From: Akkermansiaceae bacterium
GTDB lineage: Bacteria > Verrucomicrobiota > Verrucomicrobiia > Verrucomicrobiales > DEV007
NCBI GenBank assembly: GCA_024233085.1
Contig: JACKQC010000013.1
Location: 89,214 to 153,213 of the forward strand
DNA length: 64,000 bases
Direction: 5' to 3'
Each line of letters starts with the position of its first letter. Positions within the stretch are counted from its first letter, which is position 1. Below the pieces are notes generated by a model. The model was given only the letters and a program-made list of their open reading frames with translations, did no database searches and was not told the origin of the DNA. The position numbers and the translations under genes were made by a program. Shown here piece by piece: positions 1 to 8,871 of this stretch.

Positions 1-345
1 ACGGGAAACGCCTATGCCGTGCTGGTTTCCCTCACGAAATCCTCCTCCCGAACCAACCAGGCCCTGCTCGTCGGGACCACCGATCCGAACTACACTTCCA
101 TGGCCATGCAGGTGCCGCGGGAGGAGCTGCGCCGGCCCGTGACCCGGTTGCGGAAGGGAACCGCCTACCAAAGTATCCTCGGCACAACGACCGCCATCCG
201 TTCGCTCGCGCTGTTGGCCGAGGGCGTGGACAGCGGCGGCGCCGGCGGAAAGGGAATCGGCCAGCCGATGGCCGACGACGGCACCCTCGTGCTTCAGGCC
301 GTGTTCGACAATCGCTCGGTCGAACTGTTGACCGGCCGTCCGTGA
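1..345 (+). CDS. C-terminal fragment of a secreted-type protein, tandem paralogue of the next gene
   Basis: The reading frame is open from base 1 to the TGA at 343-345, so the 5' part lies outside the window; the ATG at 19 is internal. The visible 114 residues match the C-terminal end of the protein at 420-3158: both have AVLVSLT, then NQALL(V/I)G, a segment with LRKG, and GAGGKG followed by QP. The two genes therefore look like a tandem duplication. No catalytic motif is visible in this fragment. By analogy with its neighbour it is probably an exported protein of unknown role. Paralogy is well supported; function is unknown. Confidence 0.75.
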   Translation, partial: TGNAYAVLVSLTKSSSRTNQALLVGTTDPNYTSMAMQVPREELRRPVTRLRKGTAYQSILGTTTAIRSLALLAEGVDSGGAGGKGIGQPMADDGTLVLQAVFDNRSVELLTGRP

Positions 346-419
346 TCTCTCAACCGGGGCCTTGCTCTTTCTCATCGATCCAGAAAATCCGAAACTCCCA
401 CCTCCACCGCACAGGAACT

Positions 420-3158
420 ATGAAAACACACACGCATCACGTTGCTTCGGGCGGCATTCGCCTGATGACGCTCCTCATTCCGATCCTCGGGCTTTTCTGC
501 TTCGAGGCTCCCTCGCGGGCGATCGAACCCACGATCCGGAAAGTCGTTTCCGGGTCCTCCTTCCAGACCGATCCGCGATTCGGTCGCCGGGTCGCGCTCA
601 ATGACAAATGGTTCGTGGTCGGCGAACCGCAATTCGACGGTGAACTGGTCGGGCAGGACGATTTTGGACTGGTCCATGTCTTTGACGCGCGGACCGGAAA
701 GAAAGTCCGCACTCTCACCGCCCTCACGCCGACCGTGAATGATCGCTTTGGCGAAAGTCTCGCGTTGTGCGGCGATTCGATCGTCATCGGCGCGCCGAAT
801 TCGACCTTCGGTGGTGCTTTTTACATCTTCGACCTCCGAAATGGGGCTCTGGTCGCCTTTTCCACCGTGGGCGTGCCGTCCGACAACTTCGGGGTGGCCG
901 TGGCGGCGGCCGGGAATATCGCGGCGGTGGGCGCCAACGGCGATTCCGGCAATCGGGGACGGGTTTACCTTTTCAGCCTGACCACGGGAGCCGCGCTGGG
1001 CAATTTCACCGCGTCGGACGTCGCGTCCGGTGACGGGTTCGGTTCGTCCCTCTCGATGGATGGCGGCTTGCTTCTGGCGGGATCTCCCGGCGACGACACG
1101 GCGCGGGGTTCAGCCTATCTTTTTTCGGCCGAGGGCGGGGAAATCGTGAAATTCACCGCGAGCGACGGGGCGACCGGAGATCTGTTTGGCTCGGCGGTTG
1201 CCCTCAATGGCCGAAATGCCCTCGTCGGCGCGCCATTCAAGACCGGCGGATTCGGCGCTCTTCAGGGCAGCGCCTATCTGTTTAACACCCGGTCGTTTTT
1301 CGAGGAGTTTCGTCTGGCGCCCCACAACGGATTCGGCGGCGACGCGTTCGGGATCAGCGTCGCGTTGCAGGACAACGTCGCCCTGGTCGGGGCTCCCGGC
1401 GCTCCCCTGGGGTCGCAGCGCGGTTTTCTCCATGTGTTCGACCTGAACGCGGAGCCGGACTTCACCGGAGTGATGCCCCCCATCGGGATGCTGGAGGCCC
1501 ACGACGGAAATGACGGGGATCAATTCGGAAGCAGCGCGGCCATATCGGGCAATCGCGTCGGGGTGGGAGCGCCGATCGCCCGCCCGCCGACGAAGCTCGC
1601 CAATCATGGCGAGGGCGCCGCCTACCTGTTCGACGGCTTCGCCGGTCCGGCCAATGCCGACCTGCTGCTCACCACGGGCGACGCCAGTCCGGACATTCCC
1701 GGCGCCTCCCTTTCGAAATTCGGGGATGCCTGTATCTCTCCTTTCTCCGAGATCGCCGCGTGCGCCTCGCTGGGGAGCGTCAGTCGTTCGCAAAACAAGG
1801 CGATCTTCGCGAAGATGCAGCCCGATCCCTTCGAGGTGGCCCAGCAGAGCGGCACACCGGCTTTGGGCGTTCTCGCGGTGAAGAAGGTTTCCAATCCGAA
1901 TTTCAACAACCTGGGATACCTCATGTTCGATGGAGTCTTCGTGCCTCCCGGCGGTGCCGCCAGACTCGGCGTCTTCACCTACGAAGGCATGACGAGCCAG
2001 CCTGTCCTCGCGATCGGGGACACGCCGGGGCCGTTGTTCGGTATTCAGCTTTCGAAATTCGTCCAGCGCGTCCACTCCATCCAGCTCGGCGCGAAAAGAT
2101 GGTGCCAGGTATTCAACGCCAAGCGCGGCGTGGCCGGCGTCGGCGCCGGCAACGACAGCGGCCTGATGATTCTGGATGAATTCGGCACCATCCAGGAAGC
2201 CGTCGTCGAGGGCGATCTCGTTCCCGCCGCGATCATGGGCGAAACCGTTGGGCAGATCAGCCGAGCCTCCTACACGGGCACCCAGGTCGTTTACACCGCG
2301 CCGTTCGGAAACTCGGCGACCGCCACCAACCAGGCCGTGCTCAAGCGCGAACCGACGTTTGGCGAGGACATCGTCGCGAGAAAGGGCGTCACCCTCGTGC
2401 CGGGCACGCTGGGCGACACCTACAGCGCCTTTCTGGGGGAAACCGCCTCGAACGCCGCCGATTCCACCGTCTTCCGCGCCACGCTCAATCTGGGAGGCTT
2501 GGTGAGCAGGAAGAGCAACGAAGGGATCTACAGCGAGCATTTCGCCGGGGGACTCGGCAAGGTGGCGAGGAAGGGCGAAAACGACCCAAACGTCCACACG
2601 GCCGGAGTTTTCTGGAGCCGTTTTCTGAATTTCTGGGGAATCTCGCCCCAGGCGCCCGGGCAGGTTCTGTTCACCGCCAAACTCGGCGGCACGGGTGTCA
2701 GCGCCAGGAACGACTGCGGCCTCTATCTCCTGCAGGAGAACGGCATCGTTTTCGAATTGCTTCGGGAGGGCGATCCCGCCCCCGGCTGCGGCGCGGCGAA
2801 AATCGGCTCCTTCCAGCGTGTCGTGGCCGATCCGCTTTCCGGGAACTACGCCGTGCTGGTTTCCCTCACCGGCGCTCCCCGAAACGCGAATCAGGCCCTG
2901 CTCATCGGCAACACGGTGGCCGGAACGGTGGTGCAAAGCGCGATTCGCCGACCCTGGCTTGCCTTGCGAAAGGGGCAGGCCGTGCAGGGCGCGTTCGGCC
3001 AAACGGCGGGCATCGCCAGCATCGGCCTTCCGGGCAATTCCTTCGACAAGAGCGGCGCGGGCGGCAAGGGGCTGATGCAACCGGTGAATATTCAAAGCAC
3101 CCTGGCGAGCGTCTGGACCTCGAACCGGCGGGTGTCGCTTTCCATTGTGAACTACTGA
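420..3158 (+). CDS. Secreted FG-GAP-type beta-propeller protein of unknown function
   Basis: The frame is open from a GTG at 342, but the ATG at 420 is preferred because it starts a good signal peptide (MKTHTHH, then a hydrophobic stretch LMTLLIPILGLFCF) and avoids overlap with the gene upstream. The protein is 912 residues. The first ~430 residues carry about seven repeats of the form 'D.FG.S(V/L)A..G....VGAP....G.AYLF', typical of FG-GAP/integrin-alpha-like propellers, which are often calcium-binding. The second half has a different repeat built around 'ND.GL.....G.......EGD..P', seen near residues 575 and 775. The C-terminus matches the fragment at 1-345. An adhesive or surface role is plausible, but no enzyme motif is seen. 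Confidence 0.7.
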   Translation: MKTHTHHVASGGIRLMTLLIPILGLFCFEAPSRAIEPTIRKVVSGSSFQTDPRFGRRVALNDKWFVVGEPQFDGELVGQDDFGLVHVFDARTGKKVRTLTALTPTVNDRFGESLALCGDSIVIGAPNSTFGGAFYIFDLRNGALVAFSTVGVPSDNFGVAVAAAGNIAAVGANGDSGNRGRVYLFSLTTGAALGNFTASDVASGDGFGSSLSMDGGLLLAGSPGDDTARGSAYLFSAEGGEIVKFTASDGATGDLFGSAVALNGRNALVGAPFKTGGFGALQGSAYLFNTRSFFEEFRLAPHNGFGGDAFGISVALQDNVALVGAPGAPLGSQRGFLHVFDLNAEPDFTGVMPPIGMLEAHDGNDGDQFGSSAAISGNRVGVGAPIARPPTKLANHGEGAAYLFDGFAGPANADLLLTTGDASPDIPGASLSKFGDACISPFSEIAACASLGSVSRSQNKAIFAKMQPDPFEVAQQSGTPALGVLAVKKVSNPNFNNLGYLMFDGVFVPPGGAARLGVFTYEGMTSQPVLAIGDTPGPLFGIQLSKFVQRVHSIQLGAKRWCQVFNAKRGVAGVGAGNDSGLMILDEFGTIQEAVVEGDLVPAAIMGETVGQISRASYTGTQVVYTAPFGNSATATNQAVLKREPTFGEDIVARKGVTLVPGTLGDTYSAFLGETASNAADSTVFRATLNLGGLVSRKSNEGIYSEHFAGGLGKVARKGENDPNVHTAGVFWSRFLNFWGISPQAPGQVLFTAKLGGTGVSARNDCGLYLLQENGIVFELLREGDPAPGCGAAKIGSFQRVVADPLSGNYAVLVSLTGAPRNANQALLIGNTVAGTVVQSAIRRPWLALRKGQAVQGAFGQTAGIASIGLPGNSFDKSGAGGKGLMQPVNIQSTLASVWTSNRRVSLSIVNY

Positions 3159-3232
3159 GATCTCCTCGGGCGCGGTTGCGGGAGTTGTGACGGTCGGGCG
3201 CGGCATGGACCTTGCCGCCTCTCCGGTTCCTC

Positions 3233-5971
3233 ATGCGTTTTCCTCGGCGGATTTTCGGCGGTTTCCTTGTGGCGGCGGCGGTCCTGCCGGCCGTCGGTCC
3301 GCCGCCCTTTGCACGTGGCGAGGAGGCGTCCGGGCCGATCGCGATCCGGCCGCTGCTGGAGGAGCATTGTTTTCGCTGCCATGGCCCGGAAAAACAGAAG
3401 GGCGACCTCCGGCTCGACGGCTATTCGCGGGGCGAGGAAATCCTGCGTGACCGGAAAGTCTGGCTGAAGGTGCTCGACCAACTCGAAAGCCGCGAGATGC
3501 CCACCGAGGACCCGCTGCCTACCGAGGCCGAATACGCGGCGATGATCGAGTGGGTCGACCGGGCCGTCAACGACATCGACTGGGAAAAAATCCGGCACCC
3601 CGGCCACGTCGCGATTCCGCGGCTGACGAAGGCGGAATACCGGCGCACCGTCGCCGATCTGCTTGGGATCGACGCCCGGGCCGGCGACGAGTTCTCCGAG
3701 GACGGCGAGGGGAAAAGCGGTTTCACCAACGATCGCGAGGGGCTCAGCGTTAGCGCCTCGCAGATGGAGAAATACTTCGCCGCCGCCGAGCGGGCCATAG
3801 ACGCGCTGATCGCGCTGAACGCGAAGCCGGTGAAGAGGCGCTTCGAGAGCGAGGCCATGTTCATGACCGAGAGCGGCTCCGTGCCCCAGCCCTTCGCGGG
3901 AGAGGCGGTCGGTTATGCGCTCAACCGCGGGCAGATGACGCTCTACGACTCGGTCGAAATGGAGCACGACGGCGTTTACCGTTTCCGCGTCCGGGCGCGA
4001 AGCACGGCGGGACCCACGGGCGGGAAACTGCGGATCGACGACGTGGAGGCGGGCGACTTCGACGTGCCCGACGGCGTGCCGCGCGAGTACGAGTTCATCA
4101 GCTTCGTCGCGCGGGGCAGCCACCAGATGGCGTGGAATATCAAGGGCTTCAACCGTCGCCAGCCGGCGACGACGCTTAAAAAGCCCTCGGCCTATCCGCA
4201 ACCGCCGGAAAACGCGCCGCAAATCATCACCGACGAGTCGGTCAAGCGATCGCCGACCTACCCGCGCCCGGCGAAGCTGGAGGGAAACGCGGAGTCGCTG
4301 CTCAATATGTTCGACGGCCGCCACCGCAACGTGCAGCGCGCCTACGAATGGCTGCGCCTCGTCGGGCCGGAGGGCGATCCGCGCGAGCTGGAGCGCTTTC
4401 GCAACTACGTCTCCGACCGTCTGGCGACGGTGGAGGAGATCGCGCCGAAGCTCGCCGAGGCGCTCGGTATCCCGGTCGAGACGCTGGAGAAGAATTTCGA
4501 CGAAGCCAATGTCGAGTCGCTCGCCGACCGGCTGCGGCTGTTGCAGATGGCCGAGGAACACATCGTGGCGCGCCCGGGCAGCCTCGCCATCGACTGGATC
4601 GAGATCGAGGGCCCGATCCCGCCGGAGGACTCGGAAAAGGCGAAACGGCTGGCCGCGCTGTTCGGACCCGACAGGGTTGGGTCGGGGACTCGACAGGGTT
4701 GGGTCGAGGAGTTAACCCTGTTTGCCCGGAACGCGTTCCGGCGCCCGGTTTCGGAGGGCGAGATGGCGCGTTATGTCGATGTCTGCATGGCGGCCGCGGA
4801 GCGGGGCGAATCGCACGCCGAGGCGCTCAAACAAGCCTTTGTCGCGGTGCTGGTGTCGCCGAAGTTTCTCTACCGCGTCGAGCAGGCGCCGGCCGGGGCG
4901 GGGGAAGAGGCCTTCGCGCTCGGCGGCTGGGCGCTGGCCTCGCGGCTTTCGTATTTCCTGTGGCTGACGATGCCGGACAATCACCTGTTTTCCGACGCGG
5001 AGTCGGGACGGCTGACGGATCCGAAGGTGCTGGCCGGGCAGGTGGACCGGCTGCTGAACGACGAGAAGGCGGAGGCGTTTTTCGCGACCTTCGCCGGGCA
5101 ATGGCTGGGCTTCGAGTCGCTGGGCGTGAGCGTGTTTCCGGACGAGGCGAAGTTTCCGAGATTCACGCCGGAGCTGTCCGCGGCGATGAAGGCGGAGACG
5201 CGGCTGTGGTTCGAGTCGGTTTTTCGCGAAAACCGGAGCGTGCTCGATCTGGTGGAGGCGAGGGAGACATTCCTGAACGCGGAACTGGCGCGGCACTACG
5301 CGATTCCCGGGGTGAAAGGCGAGGCCATGCAACGGGTGGCGTTGACGGATGAAAAACGCGGCGGCATTCTCGGGATGGGCAGTGTGCTGACGGCGACTTC
5401 GACGCCGGTGCGGACCAGTCCGGTGGTCAGGGGTGTCTGGCTCATGGAACGGGTGCTGGGCGACGATCCGGGCGAACCGCTGCCCGACGCGGGCGCGCTG
5501 CCGGGGAACGCGGGCGAGGAACGCGGGAAAACCCTGCGCGAGGAGCTGGAAATCCATCGCGACAAGCCGCAGTGCGCGAGCTGCCACGACGCGATCGACC
5601 CGCTCGGCTTCGGGCTGGAGCAGTTCGACGCCATCGGCCGCTATCGGGAACGCGAGGCGGGCAGGCCGGTGGACGCGCGGGGCACGCTGCCGGACGGCAC
5701 GGAATTCGACGGGGTTGTCGAGCTGAAGCGTTACATTCTGGAAAAGCGGCGGGACGATTTCCTGCGGGTGCTGGCGGAGCGGCTGCTGAGCTTCGCGCTG
5801 GGCCGCGAGCTGGAGTATTACGACGAGGCCGCGCTGCGCCGCATCGTCGAGACGACGCGGGAGGACGGCTATCGGGCGCGAACACTGGTGAAGGAGGTCG
5901 TCTTGAGCTACCCTTTCCGGAACCAGAGTCCATCGCCGGAGTTGATTCTGGAATCGGCGGCGAAGCCGTGA
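3233..5971 (+). CDS. PSCyt1/DUF1587/DUF1592/DUF1588/DUF1585 cytochrome-type protein
   Basis: This is the large multi-domain family typical of Planctomycetes and Verrucomicrobia. From the ATG at 3233 the order is: signal peptide (1-29), PSCyt1 haem site C46-F-R-C49-H50, DUF1587 ('RLTKAEYRRTVADLLG'), a carbohydrate-binding-like beta domain (~230-300), DUF1592 ('LTLFARNAFRRPVSEGE'), DUF1588 with a second CxxCH at 781-785 followed by DAIDPLGF, and DUF1585 at the end. A TTG at 3212 would add seven residues. It probably forms a periplasmic redox unit with the DUF1552 protein that follows; the biochemical role of the pair is unknown. Residues ~479-497 are encoded by an inserted copy of the dispersed palindromic repeat (see 4666-4722). 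Confidence 0.85.
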   Translation: MRFPRRIFGGFLVAAAVLPAVGPPPFARGEEASGPIAIRPLLEEHCFRCHGPEKQKGDLRLDGYSRGEEILRDRKVWLKVLDQLESREMPTEDPLPTEAEYAAMIEWVDRAVNDIDWEKIRHPGHVAIPRLTKAEYRRTVADLLGIDARAGDEFSEDGEGKSGFTNDREGLSVSASQMEKYFAAAERAIDALIALNAKPVKRRFESEAMFMTESGSVPQPFAGEAVGYALNRGQMTLYDSVEMEHDGVYRFRVRARSTAGPTGGKLRIDDVEAGDFDVPDGVPREYEFISFVARGSHQMAWNIKGFNRRQPATTLKKPSAYPQPPENAPQIITDESVKRSPTYPRPAKLEGNAESLLNMFDGRHRNVQRAYEWLRLVGPEGDPRELERFRNYVSDRLATVEEIAPKLAEALGIPVETLEKNFDEANVESLADRLRLLQMAEEHIVARPGSLAIDWIEIEGPIPPEDSEKAKRLAALFGPDRVGSGTRQGWVEELTLFARNAFRRPVSEGEMARYVDVCMAAAERGESHAEALKQAFVAVLVSPKFLYRVEQAPAGAGEEAFALGGWALASRLSYFLWLTMPDNHLFSDAESGRLTDPKVLAGQVDRLLNDEKAEAFFATFAGQWLGFESLGVSVFPDEAKFPRFTPELSAAMKAETRLWFESVFRENRSVLDLVEARETFLNAELARHYAIPGVKGEAMQRVALTDEKRGGILGMGSVLTATSTPVRTSPVVRGVWLMERVLGDDPGEPLPDAGALPGNAGEERGKTLREELEIHRDKPQCASCHDAIDPLGFGLEQFDAIGRYREREAGRPVDARGTLPDGTEFDGVVELKRYILEKRRDDFLRVLAERLLSFALGRELEYYDEAALRRIVETTREDGYRARTLVKEVVLSYPFRNQSPSPELILESAAKP
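4666..4722. repeat. Dispersed palindromic repeat, intragenic copy (one half plus one full unit)
   Basis: ACAGGGTTGGGTCG occurs at 4671 and again at 4693; the second is followed by the inverted arm AACCCTGTT at 4714-4722. The segment lies inside the DUF1592 gene, keeps the frame and encodes roughly DRVGSGTRQGWVEELTL. It is the only copy in the window that lies within a coding region. The core matches the nine other loci. Confidence 0.85.
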
Positions 5972-6051
5972 CGTTTTTTCGACAGGATTGACTGGATTTT
6001 TTTGGGTTTTGGTTTTTGAGAAGTGCCTTCGGCCTCTTTGTCCAAACTATT

Positions 6052-7371
6052 ATGAAAACATTTCGTATTTCTCGCCGGACCTTGTTGCGGGGGCTGGGGG
6101 CCACAATGGCTTTGCCGTCGTTGGAGATCATGAGCCCGGTCGGCGCGCGCGCGGCGGCCGGGGCGAAGGCGCCAAAGCGGTTGCTGTGCGTGTTTCAACC
6201 CAACGGCGTCTTTCCAAAGGCCTGGGATGTGACGGACACGGCCTCCGGCTTCGATCTGTCGCCGATTCTTTCGCCGCTGGAGCCGTTGATGGGGGAATTC
6301 TCGGTCATTTCAGGGCTCGACAATGTGGGGCGCGGGCACGTGCAGTTGACGGGTTCGTTTTTGACCGGAAAGACGATCACGGACAAGAAAAACGGCGTCT
6401 CGCTCGACCAGCAGGTGGCGCGCCTCGTCGGCGGGAAGACGCCGCTGCCGTCCATCGAACTGGGCACCGAGCCACCGCGCCAGGGAAACGCCAGCGGCGA
6501 ACCGATCGCCTACGCCAACACTGTTTCGTGGAGCAGCGAGACGACACGGCTGTCGCCGGAGATCAATCCCCAGGTGGCCTTTGACCGGCTTTTTCGCTCG
6601 CACTCGGGACCCGAGGCGGTGCGCCGGGCGATCAATCGCCGGAGCGTGCTCGACCTGGTGATGGACGACGCGAAAGCGCTCCGCCGCCAGGCCAGCGGCC
6701 CCGATCAGCAGAAGCTCGACGAATATCTCGAGGCGGTCCGCTCGGTGGAGGTGCGGGTCGAAAAAACGCTCAATCCTCCCGAGCGCGACTGGACACCGCC
6801 GACGGCGCCGGGCGAGGCCGACATGGAGCGCCCCGCGCCGGGCATCCCGAAACGGCGCGACGAACACCTTCGCCTGATGACGGATCTGATGGTGCTGGCT
6901 TTCTGGACGGACACAACCCGGGTGGGCACTCTGATGACGGCCCACGGGTTCAGCCGGCAGAATTTCTCCTTCCTCGACGGGGTGTCGAGCGATCACCACG
7001 GCATGTCGCACCACAAGAACAAGGCCGACGCCATCGGCGAATACACGAAGGTCAGCACCTGGTACATCGAGCAGTTTGCCTATCTTCTCGGCCGGCTGAA
7101 AGCGATCGACGAGGGAGGCACGTCGCTTTTGGAGAATGCGGCGGTGCTCTACGGATCGGGGATGAAGGACGGCAACGGTCACATCCGCAACGACTTGCCA
7201 CTGCTGGTGGCGGGCCGGGCCGGCGGATCGCTGAAACAGGGCCGGCACCTCGCCTGCGAGGCGGGCACGCCCCACTCGAACCTGCTCCTGACGCTGGGCC
7301 AAGCGATGGGGCTGGAAACCGACTCGTTCAACGGCGTCAGCACCGGCACGGTGAGCGAACTGCTGGCGTGA
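6052..7371 (+). CDS. DUF1552 family exported protein
   Basis: The ATG at 6052 is chosen over the upstream ATG at 6016 because it starts a Tat-like signal, 'SRRTLLRGLGATMALPSLE', with the twin arginines at residues 8-9. The 439-residue protein then reads 'APKRLLCVFQPNGVFPKAWD', typical of DUF1552 proteins. Conserved stretches include 'RRSVLDLVMDDAK' and 'DHHGMSHHKN'. DUF1552 genes usually sit directly after a DUF1592 gene, as here (80 bp gap), so the two are probably co-transcribed and work together in the periplasm. The family is distantly related to alkaline-phosphatase/sulfatase folds, but its substrate is not known to me. Confidence 0.85.
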   Translation: MKTFRISRRTLLRGLGATMALPSLEIMSPVGARAAAGAKAPKRLLCVFQPNGVFPKAWDVTDTASGFDLSPILSPLEPLMGEFSVISGLDNVGRGHVQLTGSFLTGKTITDKKNGVSLDQQVARLVGGKTPLPSIELGTEPPRQGNASGEPIAYANTVSWSSETTRLSPEINPQVAFDRLFRSHSGPEAVRRAINRRSVLDLVMDDAKALRRQASGPDQQKLDEYLEAVRSVEVRVEKTLNPPERDWTPPTAPGEADMERPAPGIPKRRDEHLRLMTDLMVLAFWTDTTRVGTLMTAHGFSRQNFSFLDGVSSDHHGMSHHKNKADAIGEYTKVSTWYIEQFAYLLGRLKAIDEGGTSLLENAAVLYGSGMKDGNGHIRNDLPLLVAGRAGGSLKQGRHLACEAGTPHSNLLLTLGQAMGLETDSFNGVSTGTVSELLA

Positions 7372-7478
7372 CTGGCGACTTGCGATCCGAACAACGCGAG
7401 AGGGCGGATGGCCGCAGGAGATCGAAGGAAAAGTGACATGATCGTTTCGCAAATCGCCCGTTTCAATTCCCTATCCTG

Positions 7479-8801
7479 ATGAAATCCCTCGCTTTCCGGC
7501 TGTTGCCGTTTCTCCTCCTGCCGGCTTCCGCCGCCAATGCCAAAGATGAATGGCCGCAATGGCGCGGTCCGACGGGGCAGGGGCACGCGCTGGATGCGAC
7601 CGATCTGCCGGTGGAATGGTCCGAGACGAAAAACGTGGCCTGGAAGACACCGGTGCCGGGCCGGGGCCATTCGTCGCCGGTGATTTCCGACGATCGGATC
7701 TGGCTGACGACGGCTCTGGAGACACCGGCCAGTGAGGCGGCGGCCGCGGAACGGCTCAAGACGAACACCGGCGATCAACCGCTGGTGCTGCTCGCGGAGG
7801 TGCGGCTCCAGGCGATTTCCTTCGACCGCGAAACGGGAGAGATCGACCGAACTCTCGACCTGCTGACGGTGAAAGACCCGCAGTGGGTGCATGCCCTGAA
7901 CAGCTACGCCACTCCGACGCCGATTCTCGAGGACGGCCGGCTTTACGCGCACTTCGGCTCCTTCGGGACGGTCTGCGTTGACCTCCGTTCGGGCGATATC
8001 GTTTGGAAAAACGCGGACCCCTCGCTTCAGGTCATGCATGAAAACGGTCCCGGCAGCACGGCGGTTTTGTGGCGGGACCGGCTGATCTTTCACCTCGACG
8101 GGAGCGACCGCCAACTCGTCGCGGCACTGGACAAGAACACGGGAAAAATCGCCTGGACCCGCGAACGCAGCGGCGCGATGCGGGAGAATCCGCAGCAGCG
8201 CAAAAGCTACGCCACCCCGCTGATCGTCGAAGTCAATGGCAAGGCCCAGCTCGTTTCGCCGGGCGCGGACTGGCTCTACGGTTACGATCCGGCGGATGGC
8301 CGCGAGCTGTGGAAGATCGCCTACGGGGAACTCGGTTTCTCGAACGTGCCGCGTCCCGTGGCGGGCGACGGGATGCTGTTTCTCTCCACCGGCTTCGGCA
8401 AGACGGAGATCCAGGCCTTTCGTTTGAAAGCGGACGGCTCGCCCGAACTGGCGTGGCGGGAGAAAAAGGGCGCGCCCCGCATGCCCTCGCCCTTGCTGGC
8501 GGGGGCCGAACTCTTCTTTGTCAGCGACAACGGCATCCTCAGTTGCCTCGACGCGAAGACCGGCGAGGTGCGCTATCAGGAGCGGTTGGGCGGCAATTTT
8601 TCGGCTTCGCCGCTGTTGGCGGACGGAAAGCTCTATCTCTTTAGTCGGGAGGGGATTGCGACCGTTTTGAATCCGGGACCAAAATTCGAAAAACTCGGCG
8701 AAAACACACTCGATGCCGGGCATTTCGCCTCCGTTTCGGCCGTGGAACATGCTCTCTATATCCGCACCGAAAAGGCGCTCTACCGGATCGAGAAACCGTA
8801 A
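7479..8801 (+). CDS. Secreted PQQ-like beta-propeller protein
   Basis: A 440-residue protein with a clear signal peptide (MKSLAFRLLPFLLLPASAANA) followed by 'WPQWRGPTGQG', the usual opening of PQQ-like repeat proteins in Planctomycetes and Verrucomicrobia. Blade motifs of the form 'A.D..TGK..W' recur ('AALDKNTGKIAWTRE', 'YDPADGRELWKI', 'CLDAKTGEVRYQ'), giving about seven blades. The fold is shared by quinoprotein dehydrogenases and by BamB scaffolds. No cytochrome domain or PQQ-site residues could be assigned, so enzyme activity is uncertain. It follows the DUF1592/DUF1552 pair on the same strand after 107 bp and may belong to the same unit. Confidence 0.8.
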   Translation: MKSLAFRLLPFLLLPASAANAKDEWPQWRGPTGQGHALDATDLPVEWSETKNVAWKTPVPGRGHSSPVISDDRIWLTTALETPASEAAAAERLKTNTGDQPLVLLAEVRLQAISFDRETGEIDRTLDLLTVKDPQWVHALNSYATPTPILEDGRLYAHFGSFGTVCVDLRSGDIVWKNADPSLQVMHENGPGSTAVLWRDRLIFHLDGSDRQLVAALDKNTGKIAWTRERSGAMRENPQQRKSYATPLIVEVNGKAQLVSPGADWLYGYDPADGRELWKIAYGELGFSNVPRPVAGDGMLFLSTGFGKTEIQAFRLKADGSPELAWREKKGAPRMPSPLLAGAELFFVSDNGILSCLDAKTGEVRYQERLGGNFSASPLLADGKLYLFSREGIATVLNPGPKFEKLGENTLDAGHFASVSAVEHALYIRTEKALYRIEKP

Positions 8802-8871
8802 GCTGCATCGCGGGTCGGCGACCGGGCGCTTTCCGGAGACGCCGCCGCTGTCCGTGTGTTAAAGTAGCGCC

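Noticed and set aside
1110..4561. Long - strand open frames opposite the FG-GAP and DUF1592 genes
   Set aside because: Their translations are rich in Arg, Ala, Gly and His without motifs, while the + strand frames have signal peptides and family motifs.
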